A DNA stretch of 64,000 nt, from assembly GCF_000317105.1 (NCBI RefSeq), contig NC_019693.1, positions 7,172,501-7,236,500 on the forward strand, given 5' to 3'. How positions within the stretch are numbered: position 1 is the stretch's first letter; every line of letters begins with the position of its first letter. Both the position numbers and the translations under genes were made by a program. Of the stretch, positions 27,707-35,566 are shown piece after piece. The DNA is from Oscillatoria acuminata PCC 6304. Lineage in GTDB: Bacteria > Cyanobacteriota > Cyanobacteriia > Cyanobacteriales > Laspinemataceae. A model generated the notes under the pieces. It was not told where the DNA came from, did no database searches, and worked only from the letters and a program-made list of their open reading frames with translations.

Positions 27707-28660
27707 ATGTCCGGAGTCATTCAAATCGGCAATGCCACCATCCCACCGGGAGAACAAAGGCGTTTAGAATTGCCGGTTGCCCGACTGCCGACGCAAACGA
27801 TGCTGGGATTGCCCGTTACGGTTATCAATGGCACCCGCCCGGGGCCTCGACTCTGGTTAAGCGCAGCCATTCACGGCGATGAAATTAATGGGGTGGAAAT
27901 TATTCGGCAAGTGCTGCATCAAATTTCCCCGCGTCAACTCTGTGGCAGCATCATCGCGGTGCCGATTGTGAATGTGTTCGGGTTTATCGAACAGTCGCGC
28001 TACTTGCCTGATCGCCGAGACTTAAACCGCTCTTTTCCCGGTTCAGCGCGGGGTTCCTTAGCTTCTCGATTAGCGCATCTGTTCATGAAAGAAGTGGTGA
28101 TGCGATCGACTCATGGCATTGATTTACATACCGCTTCCCATCATCGAATTAATTTGCCTCAAATTCGGGCCAATCTGGGCGATCGCGAAACCTATCGCTG
28201 TGCTCAGGCATTTGGTGCACCCCTGATGATTCATGCCACGACTCGGGATGGTTCTTTGCGACAAGCGGCGACTCAGTTGGGAATTCCCGTTCTGCTTTAT
28301 GAAAGTGGAGAAGCGCTCAGATTTGATGCGGAGGCGATCGCCTTCGGGACTCGGGGAATTATGCAAGTGATGGCAATGCTGGGAATGATTTCGGCTGTTG
28401 CACCCTCCCCATTCCCTCCTTCTTTAGAGGTCAAAAAAACCCAATGGGTGCGATCGCCCTCTAGTGGAATTCTGCACCTAGAAGTAGGACTCGGCCAATC
28501 TATCTCCAAAAAACAGCGCTTAGGGATTATCTGTGATGCCTTCGGAGACCAAAGGATGAAACTTTATGCCCCCTTTGATGGGGTGATCATCGGTCATACC
28601 CAAAACCCATTGGTCAACCAAGGCGATGCGATTTTGAACCTCGCTGCCATTGAACCCTAA
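27707..28660 (+). CDS. succinylglutamate desuccinylase/aspartoacylase family zinc hydrolase
   Basis: 317 residues, M14-like zinc-dependent amidohydrolase. Zinc and catalytic motifs are present: AAIHGDEING (His56, Glu59), GIDLHTASHHR (His about 140) and LLYESGEALRF with the candidate general base Glu (about 198). The C-terminal part (about 240-317) is a small beta domain of the kind that closes the active site in this family. It follows rimK on the same strand, as in many bacteria, so a role in the S6-modification or a glutamyl-peptide cycle is a reasonable inference; true substrate unknown. Confidence 0.92.
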   Translation: MSGVIQIGNATIPPGEQRRLELPVARLPTQTMLGLPVTVINGTRPGPRLWLSAAIHGDEINGVEIIRQVLHQISPRQLCGSIIAVPIVNVFGFIEQSRYLPDRRDLNRSFPGSARGSLASRLAHLFMKEVVMRSTHGIDLHTASHHRINLPQIRANLGDRETYRCAQAFGAPLMIHATTRDGSLRQAATQLGIPVLLYESGEALRFDAEAIAFGTRGIMQVMAMLGMISAVAPSPFPPSLEVKKTQWVRSPSSGILHLEVGLGQSISKKQRLGIICDAFGDQRMKLYAPFDGVIIGHTQNPLVNQGDAILNLAAIEP

Positions 28661-28922
28661 ACCGTTCTCCTGTTCTGAGTCGAGTCATCACGGCTGATCT
28701 CCAAACTCCCCCATCCCGTTTAAAGCCTGTAAGCATTTGCTCCCCTAGCCGTTTCCTACCCTTGGGGCTAATTGTAACAATTTATTTACAAAAGTTTATT
28801 TTTTTTATAACAAGAATTGACAGTCGTTAAAAAATATCCGGTAAGATTAAGTAAAGTTTGTGAAAATCAACTTAAATTAACAACCGGATAGAATATTGAG
28901 TACGCCTTTTTGGATACTACCC

Positions 28923-29102
28923 ATGAAAATCCAAACGGGAGATTGTTTAATTTCCAGGGATGGCCGCTACTATCGGGTCATTGATTGTTCTGGCGAGTTT
29001 ATCTCTTTGATGCCACTTCAGGGCTACACGGTGTTTACTTGCCGTCAGAGTTACTTGGAATCCTCGTTTGGCTTTGTCGAGACGCAACAACAAGTTGCGT
29101 GA
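28923..29102 (+). CDS. hypothetical protein, 59 residues
   Basis: Start at the ATG 28923 (MKIQTGDCLISRDGRYYRVID); the frame extends to a TTG at 28896 but has no support there. Short, mixed alpha/beta composition with a Gly-Asp turn typical of an SH3-like or KOW-like small barrel (KIQTGDCLISRDGRYYRVIDCSG). A TTGACA (28817-28822) with TAAGAT 19 nt on could be its promoter. No family recognised. Confidence 0.55.
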   Translation: MKIQTGDCLISRDGRYYRVIDCSGEFISLMPLQGYTVFTCRQSYLESSFGFVETQQQVA

Positions 29103-29193
29103 AACCAGAGGGCAAAGGCCCTCTGTAGTTTCGGTGGCCAGAAGTAATCCTTGTTAAATAGCAGTCGGAAACAGGAACAAGGAGGATAGCTGG

Positions 29194-30423
29194 TTAAGCC
29201 GGACCTACCGCTGCGACTGCTGCTTCTAGGGCGATCGCCACATGAGTCCAATGGGTTCCTCCCTGGCAAAACACCACATAAGGCTCCCGCAATGGACCAT
29301 CGGCAGACAACTCCGAGGTACTGCCATCAATAAAACTTCCTCCCGCCATCACCAACTCACTCTCATACCCAGGCATCGGTGCAGGCACCGGATCCAAATA
29401 GGACCCAATCGGGGAATACTTCTGAATCGCACGGCAAAACGCAATCAGTTTTTCTGGTGAACCCAACTGAATCCCCTGAATCACATCCCGCCTCGGTGCA
29501 GTGGGGGCGGGGTTGACCGGATATCCCAGGCGATCAAACACATAAGCCGTTAAATGATTTCCCTTCATCGCCTCCCCTACCATTTGCGGCGCGAGAAATA
29601 GCCCCTGAAATAACAGCCGATTGCGATCGAACGTCGCCCCTCCACTACTGCCAATTCCCGGCGCAGTCAGCCGACAGGTGGCAGCTTCCACCAAATCTGC
29701 ACGCCCTGCTACATAGCCCCCACCCTCAACAATGGTCCCCCCGGGATTTTTAATCAAGGAACCGGCAATTAAATCCGCCCCCACCGCCGGGGGTTCACGA
29801 TCTTCAATAAATTCCCCATAGCAGTTATCTACAAAACAGATCGTCTCGGGATTTTGTGCCTTGACGAGATGAATAATTTTTTCAATATCCGCAATGGACA
29901 GACTGGGACGCCAGGAGTAGCCACAAGAGCGCTGAATCGACACCAAACGGGTCTTGTTCGTGATAGCAGTTTGGAGTGCCACCCAATCGATTTCCCCGGT
30001 GGGGGTTAATTCCAATTGACGATAACTCACCCCAAATTCCATCAGGGAGCCTTGACCCGTGCCGCGTAACCCAATCACTTCCTCTAAGGTGTCGTAGGGA
30101 GCACCGGCAACGGCCAACATTTCATCTCCGGGACGGAGTACCCCAAAGAGGGCACAAGCGATCGCATGAGTCCCGGAAACAAACTGCACCCGCACAGTTG
30201 CCGCTTGGGCACCCATCACCTCAGCAAAAATTTGATCCAGGGTCTGGCGTCCCAAGTCATCATGACCATATCCCGTCACCCCAGCAAAATGGTGAACCCC
30301 TACGCGGTGACGGCGATAAGCCCCGAGGACCCGCGCTAGGTTTTGCTTGACCTGAGCATCAATTTGACAAAACAGAGGGAACAGTGCAGTTTCTGCTTCT
30401 TGCAGCCATTGAGAGCGATCCAT
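29194..30423 (-). CDS. PLP-dependent C-S lyase, methionine gamma-lyase family (aluminium-resistance type)
   Basis: 409 residues from the ATG at 30423. Belongs to the family annotated as methionine gamma-lyase-like or aluminium-resistance protein: HHFAGVTGYGHDDLGR near residue 45-60, VSGTHAIACALFGVLRPGDE (about 85-104), FVDNCYGEFIE and the PLP-lysine motif GSLIKNPGG (Lys about 223). Cytosolic. The true reaction in cyanobacteria is not established; C-S bond cleavage is inferred from fold type I relatives. Divergent from the desaturase gene. Confidence 0.9.
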   Translation of the reverse strand: MDRSQWLQEAETALFPLFCQIDAQVKQNLARVLGAYRRHRVGVHHFAGVTGYGHDDLGRQTLDQIFAEVMGAQAATVRVQFVSGTHAIACALFGVLRPGDEMLAVAGAPYDTLEEVIGLRGTGQGSLMEFGVSYRQLELTPTGEIDWVALQTAITNKTRLVSIQRSCGYSWRPSLSIADIEKIIHLVKAQNPETICFVDNCYGEFIEDREPPAVGADLIAGSLIKNPGGTIVEGGGYVAGRADLVEAATCRLTAPGIGSSGGATFDRNRLLFQGLFLAPQMVGEAMKGNHLTAYVFDRLGYPVNPAPTAPRRDVIQGIQLGSPEKLIAFCRAIQKYSPIGSYLDPVPAPMPGYESELVMAGGSFIDGSTSELSADGPLREPYVVFCQGGTHWTHVAIALEAAVAAVGPA

Positions 30424-30667
30424 CAAAACCTCGTATGAAATGTTACAGTAAGTTAAGGGAAAAAATTGCCCTGATGTAAAATAATCTCAGCCAATCGAGG
30501 GTTTTGCCTGCCTTGGGCGTTCTGACAGACTCTTACCGGGAGTCGAGGCGATCGCGCTGTAGGGCAAAAAGATTAGACCTCACGCTTAATAGGCGATGGT
30601 GCCATTGCAACATCCCACAGCAGATTTTGGCAGAAAAATTTGTAATAAGGTCACAATAAGGTCACAG

Positions 30668-31537
30668 ATGACGATTGTCAGTTCAACACAAGAAACACAA
30701 GAAACAATAGGGCAAGATCTGTCCCAGATGCGGCCTGACTGGCCGGTGATCATCTTCATGATCGCAATTCATGCTCTCGCCCTCTTCGCATTCCTGCCGA
30801 GTACCTTTAGTTGGGCGGCAGTGGGGTTAGCGGTCTTATTCCACTGGGTAACGGGGGGTCTGGGAGTCACCCTGGGATTTCATCGGTTAGTCACTCACCG
30901 GAGTTTTACTGCACCCAAGTGGTTAGAGTATTTTCTGGTCCTGTGCGGGACCCTAAGCTGTCAAGGGAGTCCGATCGATTGGGTTGGACTGCATCGTGCA
31001 CATCATCTCCACTCGGATAATTCCGCTGATCCCCATGACTCGAATCAAGGGTTCTGGTGGAGCCACATGGGTTGGTTGTTCTATCATTCTCCCGCCGAAG
31101 CCGAAATCCCTCGCTTAACAAAAGATATTGCCGACGATCCGTTTTATCAGTTTTGCGACAAGTTTTTACTTCCGATTCAAATTGCTTTAGGTATTAGTTT
31201 CTACTTTTTAGGAGAAGCCATTTCCCCGGGACTCGGCTGGTCCTTTGTGGTTTGGGGAATTTTTGTTCGCCTGGTGGTGGTGTTTCACTGCACCTGGTTT
31301 GTGAACAGCGCCACTCATAAGTTTGGCTATCGCACCTATGACAGTGAAGATCGATCCACGAACTGCTGGTGGGTTGCCTTAGTGACCTACGGCGAAGGTT
31401 GGCACAATAATCACCATGCGTATCAATATTCCGCTCGACATGGAATGCAGTGGTGGGAAATTGATTTTACTTGGATGACGATTCAAATTTTACAAGCCCT
31501 TGGCCTTGCGAAGAACGTCAAGTTAGTTGGGAAATAA
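30668..31537 (+). CDS. desC: acyl-lipid delta-9 fatty acid desaturase
   Basis: 289 residues from the ATG at 30668 (MTIVSSTQETQET); the frame is open from 30596 but that stretch is not family-like. Di-iron desaturase with the three His boxes: HRLVTH (72-77), HRAHH (about 109-113) and HNNHH (about 245-249). Four TM segments in two hairpins (about 28-65 and 170-210). Puts the first double bond into stearoyl groups of membrane lipids; thylakoid and plasma membrane. A strong terminator follows. Spacing of the first box (H-x4-H) and length match cyanobacterial DesC. Confidence 0.93.
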   Translation: MTIVSSTQETQETIGQDLSQMRPDWPVIIFMIAIHALALFAFLPSTFSWAAVGLAVLFHWVTGGLGVTLGFHRLVTHRSFTAPKWLEYFLVLCGTLSCQGSPIDWVGLHRAHHLHSDNSADPHDSNQGFWWSHMGWLFYHSPAEAEIPRLTKDIADDPFYQFCDKFLLPIQIALGISFYFLGEAISPGLGWSFVVWGIFVRLVVVFHCTWFVNSATHKFGYRTYDSEDRSTNCWWVALVTYGEGWHNNHHAYQYSARHGMQWWEIDFTWMTIQILQALGLAKNVKLVGK

Positions 31538-31586
31538 CCGCTGAGGGTTAAACCGGCAAAACTCAGATTGGTTTGAGAAAAGCAAG

Positions 31587-31624
31587 AGAGGGGAGGATGG
31601 CTCAAAGCCATCCTCCCCTCTTTA
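31587..31624. terminator. strong terminator between convergent desC and proA-like gene
   Basis: 16-bp perfect stem AGAGGGGAGGATGGCT / AGCCATCCTCCCCTCT with a 3-nt loop, followed by TTTAAAT. It sits between the convergent 3' ends and may serve both. Confidence 0.85.
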
Positions 31625-31660
31625 AATATCCGAACAATCAACTATTCGGAATTGGAGGGT

Positions 31661-32938
31661 TTAAACTTGTCCTTTGCCTTGAATGATATGTTTGACCGTG
31701 GTCAGGCTTTCTAGGCCAATTAAGCCTCGGCGATGGCCTTTTTGGTTAGACATTCCCAGAAAAATGGCATCTCCCTGTTTGGGATAGCGGTAAAAGCGAG
31801 GGGAAGCGTTGATATAGGTTGAGGCGCTGTTGACTCCTCCCCCAAATTGAGAACTTTCCAGATAGGATTCGGTGACGATACAATCGGCATGACCGCTACT
31901 GTATTGATTGATCCAGGCGATCGCCGCTTCCAGATTATCCACGACTTTAAAGGCAACGGTTTTCGTTAAATAGGCCGAGGACCATTCTGATTCTTCTACT
32001 TTTTTTAATTCAGAAAACTCTTCGCTGAGAAGGTCATCCACTCGAACTTCAAACCCTTTATCCTGCAAGCTATTAAATAACATAGTTAAGGACGAGGGTT
32101 TTTGATTGCGATGAATTAGCACTTTTTCAATGGCATTAACCGGATCCGGTTCACTTTGATGGGAGTCTTGAATCACCCATCGCGCCAAATCCATACTCCC
32201 ACTGGGGGACCAATACAGGTAACAGTTTCCCATACCCGATTTGAGCACCGGGACTGTCGCTTGCCGAATCACCTGCTGGACTAGACTAGGCCGACCGTAG
32301 GGGATGACTAAATTGATATATTTATCTTGGCGGACTAAATCTCGGGTGGAAACCCCCATTTCCGCCGGAATCATTTCCAAACAGCTTTCAGGCATTTCCA
32401 CTTTCAAGAGCGCTCGTTGCAAGGCATCTGCGATCGCCGCGTTGGTATGAGCGCCATACATTCCGCCTTTGAGAATCAGACAGTTGCCGGTTTTGATGCA
32501 CAACCCAGCGGCGATCGCCCCTAAATCCGGTAACGCTTCATAAACTAAACTAATCACCCCTAACGGCATTAATTGGCAGTAGGATTGTGACCCTTCTACT
32601 TGGTAGGAGGCATTCATCACCCGGCGCATCGGATCGGACAACTCCGCCAACCGTTGCAGAATTTGCACCGTTGTCTGGATTCGTTCTGGTGTCAACTTCA
32701 GCCATTCCAGAATCAAATCAGGCACCGCCATTTCCCGGGAGGCTTCCAAATCAAGGGTATTGGCTTCTAAAATATCATCCGAGGCTTGCTTGAGGGATTT
32801 CGCCATCTCCTCCAGAGCACGGGTTCGTTGTTGGCTTGAAGTCTGCGCCATAATCAAAGAAGCTTGATAGACGCTCTCCACGACAGCCATCGCATCAGGA
32901 TTTGGGGGAAAAGTAGAATCTGTTGTCATCGAGCTCAT
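31661..32938 (-). CDS. glutamate-5-semialdehyde dehydrogenase paralogue lacking the catalytic Cys
   Basis: 425 residues, aldehyde dehydrogenase superfamily, ProA branch (LMPLGVISLVYEALPDLGAIAA; GNCLILKGGMYGAHTNAAI; VPVLKSGMGNCYLYW). In standard ProA the catalytic Cys lies in a segment like TQRPSxCNxxETLLV; here the aligned segment reads SEPDPVNAIEKVLIHR, so Val267 stands in its place. It therefore may not reduce glutamyl phosphate and could be a regulatory or re-purposed ProA. Its ATG directly follows the stop of the zinc-finger membrane protein upstream (TAGATG), which implies coupled translation. No proB nearby. A second, canonical proA elsewhere in the genome would be expected. Confidence 0.85.
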   Translation of the reverse strand: MSSMTTDSTFPPNPDAMAVVESVYQASLIMAQTSSQQRTRALEEMAKSLKQASDDILEANTLDLEASREMAVPDLILEWLKLTPERIQTTVQILQRLAELSDPMRRVMNASYQVEGSQSYCQLMPLGVISLVYEALPDLGAIAAGLCIKTGNCLILKGGMYGAHTNAAIADALQRALLKVEMPESCLEMIPAEMGVSTRDLVRQDKYINLVIPYGRPSLVQQVIRQATVPVLKSGMGNCYLYWSPSGSMDLARWVIQDSHQSEPDPVNAIEKVLIHRNQKPSSLTMLFNSLQDKGFEVRVDDLLSEEFSELKKVEESEWSSAYLTKTVAFKVVDNLEAAIAWINQYSSGHADCIVTESYLESSQFGGGVNSASTYINASPRFYRYPKQGDAIFLGMSNQKGHRRGLIGLESLTTVKHIIQGKGQV

Positions 32939-33346
32939 CTATCGCCTGTAAGCCAACCAAACCATTAAGGCTGGCAAGGTTGCCAGCAACACCGCTAAAA
33001 TGACCCAAGGGATCACGCTTGGGCCTAGGGGTAAACCCAAAGCGTAGGGTAACCAGAATACCACTAGGCCGATAACAATTACGAGGGACATGGGTAAGTA
33101 GCTCTCCCTTAGACGGGTATTGGCTACACACCACTGATTGCCGTTCCAGTTCCAACACCGTTTATAGGGGGAATTGGTCGGGAGTTGCTCGATACCCTGT
33201 CCATCTTCGGTGACCACAAAAATATTTTGACACCGATCGCACCCCAAGGCTTCGGTTAGGGTGATCGGGACCAAACGTCCCCGCCGCCTACAGGGACAGG
33301 GGTACTCTGCATTGAGGTCGATCTTTTGGGATTTTTGAGATGGCAC
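32939..33346 (-). CDS. membrane protein with N-terminal zinc-ribbon-like motif
   Basis: 135 residues. The soluble N-terminal half carries CPCRRRGRLVPITLTEALGC with CDRC, giving a CxC...CxxC set that could bind zinc, then a second Cys pair (RCW, WCV) at about 65-75. Two TM helices follow (about 85-105 and 108-132). No known family recognised. It directly abuts the ProA-like gene downstream (no gap between stop and start), so the two proteins are very likely made together. Confidence 0.75.
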   Translation of the reverse strand: MPSQKSQKIDLNAEYPCPCRRRGRLVPITLTEALGCDRCQNIFVVTEDGQGIEQLPTNSPYKRCWNWNGNQWCVANTRLRESYLPMSLVIVIGLVVFWLPYALGLPLGPSVIPWVILAVLLATLPALMVWLAYRR

Positions 33347-33691
33347 AGGCGCTAATCCATAAAAATTCCACGACTTTAAAACATAGACTTGCCAATCTCT
33401 GCGATCGGTTATTCTCGGCGATCGCCTGGAAATTTTGACAGCTTATGAGAGGAGCTTAATGCTCCGTTTTTCCCGTTTATATTACAGGACTGATTGTAGC
33501 ATTCGGGAGTTTTAATCGCCTTGACGTTATATGCCCGGATCTTAACATCGTTTTTTGACTTAAGCGTTTGCCCCGCTTACAACCCACACTCAGGCTCTAA
33601 ACTGGATCATAACAACTTCAATCCGGATTCTCAAGGGAAGTCTAAATCCCAAAACCTGCTTATCCTGGGATAATTGATTGATAATTTAAAA
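33347..33691. other. intergenic region between zinc-ribbon gene and tRNA-Gly
   Basis: About 345 bp. Includes the promoter region of the zinc-ribbon/proA-like pair; a small GGAGCTTAATGCTCC hairpin lies near 33452. Nothing else recognised. Confidence 0.5.
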
Positions 33692-33763
33692 AGCGGGTAA
33701 CGCGATTCGAACGCGCGACATTCACCTTGGCAAGGTGACGCTCTACCACTGAGCTATACCCGC
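33692..33763 (-). tRNA. tRNA-Gly(GCC)
   Basis: 72-nt cloverleaf on the minus strand: acceptor GCGGGTA/TACCCGC, D arm GCTC...GAGC, anticodon stem TCACC/GGTGA with loop TTGCCAA (anticodon GCC), T arm CGCG-TTCGAAT-CGCG. CCA not encoded; TTTTT follows the 3' end and may terminate it. Confidence 0.95.
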
Positions 33764-33871
33764 AAATCTTTGACTTTATTAGTATGGCAGAGTCATCAGG
33801 GTTTGTCAAGGCGATCGCTCAAAAAAATTTTGAGCGTCGCTCAAAGCCCTGAAACCTCCATCAGGCAATGC

Positions 33872-34474
33872 TTATGCGCCTTCAACATTGGTAAAAACCT
33901 GGGCAGACCCAGAGGGGTTTAATGTAGAAGCCGGTAACGAGCGATCGCCCTTGCTTAGGGCAGCCCCATGAGAGCCACTCCCCTCACCGGGACCCACCTG
34001 ATTTAAGCGCCGCATTAAACTCGCCATTTCCAGGGCATTCATCCCATAATCCCAGCCCTTATTACTTTTTACCCCGGCCCGTTCTAGGGCTTGCTGCATC
34101 GTATCTGCCGTAATAATGCCAAAAATCACCGGCACTCCCGTTTGATATCCAGCCGCTGCAATCCCTTTCGAGACCTCTGCTGCCACATAATCAAAATGAG
34201 GGGTTTGACCTCGGATCACTGCACCTAAGCAAATCACCGCATCATAGCGCCCAGACAGAGCCAATTGACGGGCCACAATGGGCACCTCAAAACTCCCGGG
34301 AATCCATACATAATCCACCTGAGTCCCCTGGGGGTCTACATCCACACCGTGACGCTTGAGAGCATCTTCACAGCCCTGTAACAGTTTGCCTACAATCAAA
34401 TCATTGAAGCGACTAATCACGATCGCAAACCGCAACCCCTCAGTCGGGGTAAACGTTCCCTCAAAAACTGCCAT
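33872..34474 (-). CDS. ribH: 6,7-dimethyl-8-ribityllumazine synthase RibH
   Basis: Penultimate step of riboflavin synthesis, joining the pyrimidinedione and dihydroxybutanone phosphate; cytosolic, usually 60-mer or pentamer. 200 residues; the enzyme core ends near 160, so there is a roughly 40-residue Ser/Gly/Asn-rich tail beyond the usual 150-160 length. Substrate motifs are present: [12 protein letters not shown] (21-32), VPGSFEVP-type WIPGSFEVP (58-66), [14 protein letters not shown] with catalytic His93. It is followed upstream by psbZ on the same strand with 160 bp between; separate promoters are likely. Confidence 0.96.
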   Translation of the reverse strand: MAVFEGTFTPTEGLRFAIVISRFNDLIVGKLLQGCEDALKRHGVDVDPQGTQVDYVWIPGSFEVPIVARQLALSGRYDAVICLGAVIRGQTPHFDYVAAEVSKGIAAAGYQTGVPVIFGIITADTMQQALERAGVKSNKGWDYGMNALEMASLMRRLNQVGPGEGSGSHGAALSKGDRSLPASTLNPSGSAQVFTNVEGA

Positions 34475-34637
34475 ATTAGTTTTAGGTCTAATTGATTATC
34501 GATAAAAAACTTATAGGGGTAAGCATTCATGCTCCCCTTGTTCAATAGGCGATCAAGAATCGAAAGGACAAAAGACCATCGGAATCTCACCGATCGCCCA
34601 TTGCACCTTTCGATCATTGACCCAAACAGCAGGGTGC

Positions 34638-34826
34638 TTATACCACCAAAAAGTTTAAAACTCCCACCAAAATCACCAGCGCAAACCAAACACCCGAACC
34701 AATGAACAGCAGGGGTTTAGATTGATCCCAGTTTTGGGGAGAGGCATAAGCGACAGGGACGCCCACGACCATCACAAAAGACAAGAAAACCAGAGCGGCA
34801 AGAGCCAGTTGAAAAATAATTGTCAT
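34638..34826 (-). CDS. psbZ: photosystem II reaction centre protein PsbZ
   Basis: 62 residues, the typical PsbZ (Ycf9) length. Two TM helices (about 5-26 and 40-60) joined by the conserved loop [18 protein letters not shown]. Sits at the edge of the photosystem II core near CP43. Start [14 protein letters not shown] is the family start; purine-rich GAAGGAAGAAAAAAAA lies just upstream as a ribosome site. Located 164 bp before ribH on the same strand. Confidence 0.97.
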   Translation of the reverse strand: MTIIFQLALAALVFLSFVMVVGVPVAYASPQNWDQSKPLLFIGSGVWFALVILVGVLNFLVV

Positions 34827-35254
34827 TTTTTTTTCTTCCTTCGACAGCAGTGGTCTAGTAATCAGGGTTTGAACTAGAGCAAATATCGGTTAATTAATCG
34901 CTCTGATTCTTAACCTACCAAAAAATGACCCACTGATACATTTACGCGACAAAAGTCCGGCTATTGCTGAACAATGCAGCGATGGCACTATCACCATTTA
35001 AGGTAACAGAGGCGGTATCCCGCAAAGCTTTTAGAAAGATTCCAAAAGCGCTTGATGGTTTAAGGTCGATGAGGATGATTAGACTCGTACCCTCTTAGAC
35101 TCAAGAATCCACGTCACCTCGGCAACCAATCGAGGAAGTCTCAAAGTTAGGGCGGAAAAATCATTATGAGGGCGCGAGTGGCGGATCCATTTTCAACTCT
35201 TGTCGGGTATTATACCCGATTATCCGCACTCTCATAGAGGGGGTAGAAGCTTTA
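34827..35254. other. intergenic region upstream of psbZ
   Basis: About 430 bp up to the repeat block that begins at 35255. It contains the psbZ promoter region; nothing else is recognised. Confidence 0.5.
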
Positions 35255-35558
35255 TTGTTAGGGAGGATGGGGGAGATGGGGGAGATGGGGAGGATGGGGA
35301 GGATGGGGGAGATGGGGTGGATATTCAACGTCCCGACTTCAATGGTTCTCATCTTTTGTTCTTAGTAACGACTTCAGTCGTTGCCGCGTTACTTGGCGTC
35401 AGCCAAGTAACGCCCTCAGCGATAGCTTGTCCTCCAGTTCCGAAGCAGGCGCTAGACCCTGGGATTGCTCGTGTGATGGCGTAAGCCATCACACGAGAGC
35501 AACGACTGAAGTCGTTACTACGAACAACCGCCCCCATCCTCCCCATCCTCTCTAACAA
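35255..35558. repeat. nested inverted-repeat block (family G) with 9-bp tandem array
   Basis: Outer ends are inverted copies of TTGTTAG-GGAGGATGGGG (35255 onward) and CCCCATCCTCTCTAACAA (ending about 35558). Inside the left arm is a tandem array of 9-bp GGGGAGATG/GGGGAGGAT units (35262-35318). Nested within is a 156-bp unit (35364-35519) whose 20-bp ends AGTAACGACTTCAGTCGTTG and CAACGACTGAAGTCGTTACT are perfect inverted repeats and which itself carries two hairpins, GTTACTTGG/CCAAGTAAC and CTCGTGTGATGGC/GCCATCACACGAG. No coding potential. Confidence 0.8.
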
Positions 35559-35566
35559 ACAAAGAC

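Noticed and set aside
35200-35484. Plus-strand 94-codon frame with Gly/Asp/Glu repeats
   Set aside because: It is created by the 9-bp tandem array and the nested inverted repeats; no start signal and no normal protein composition.
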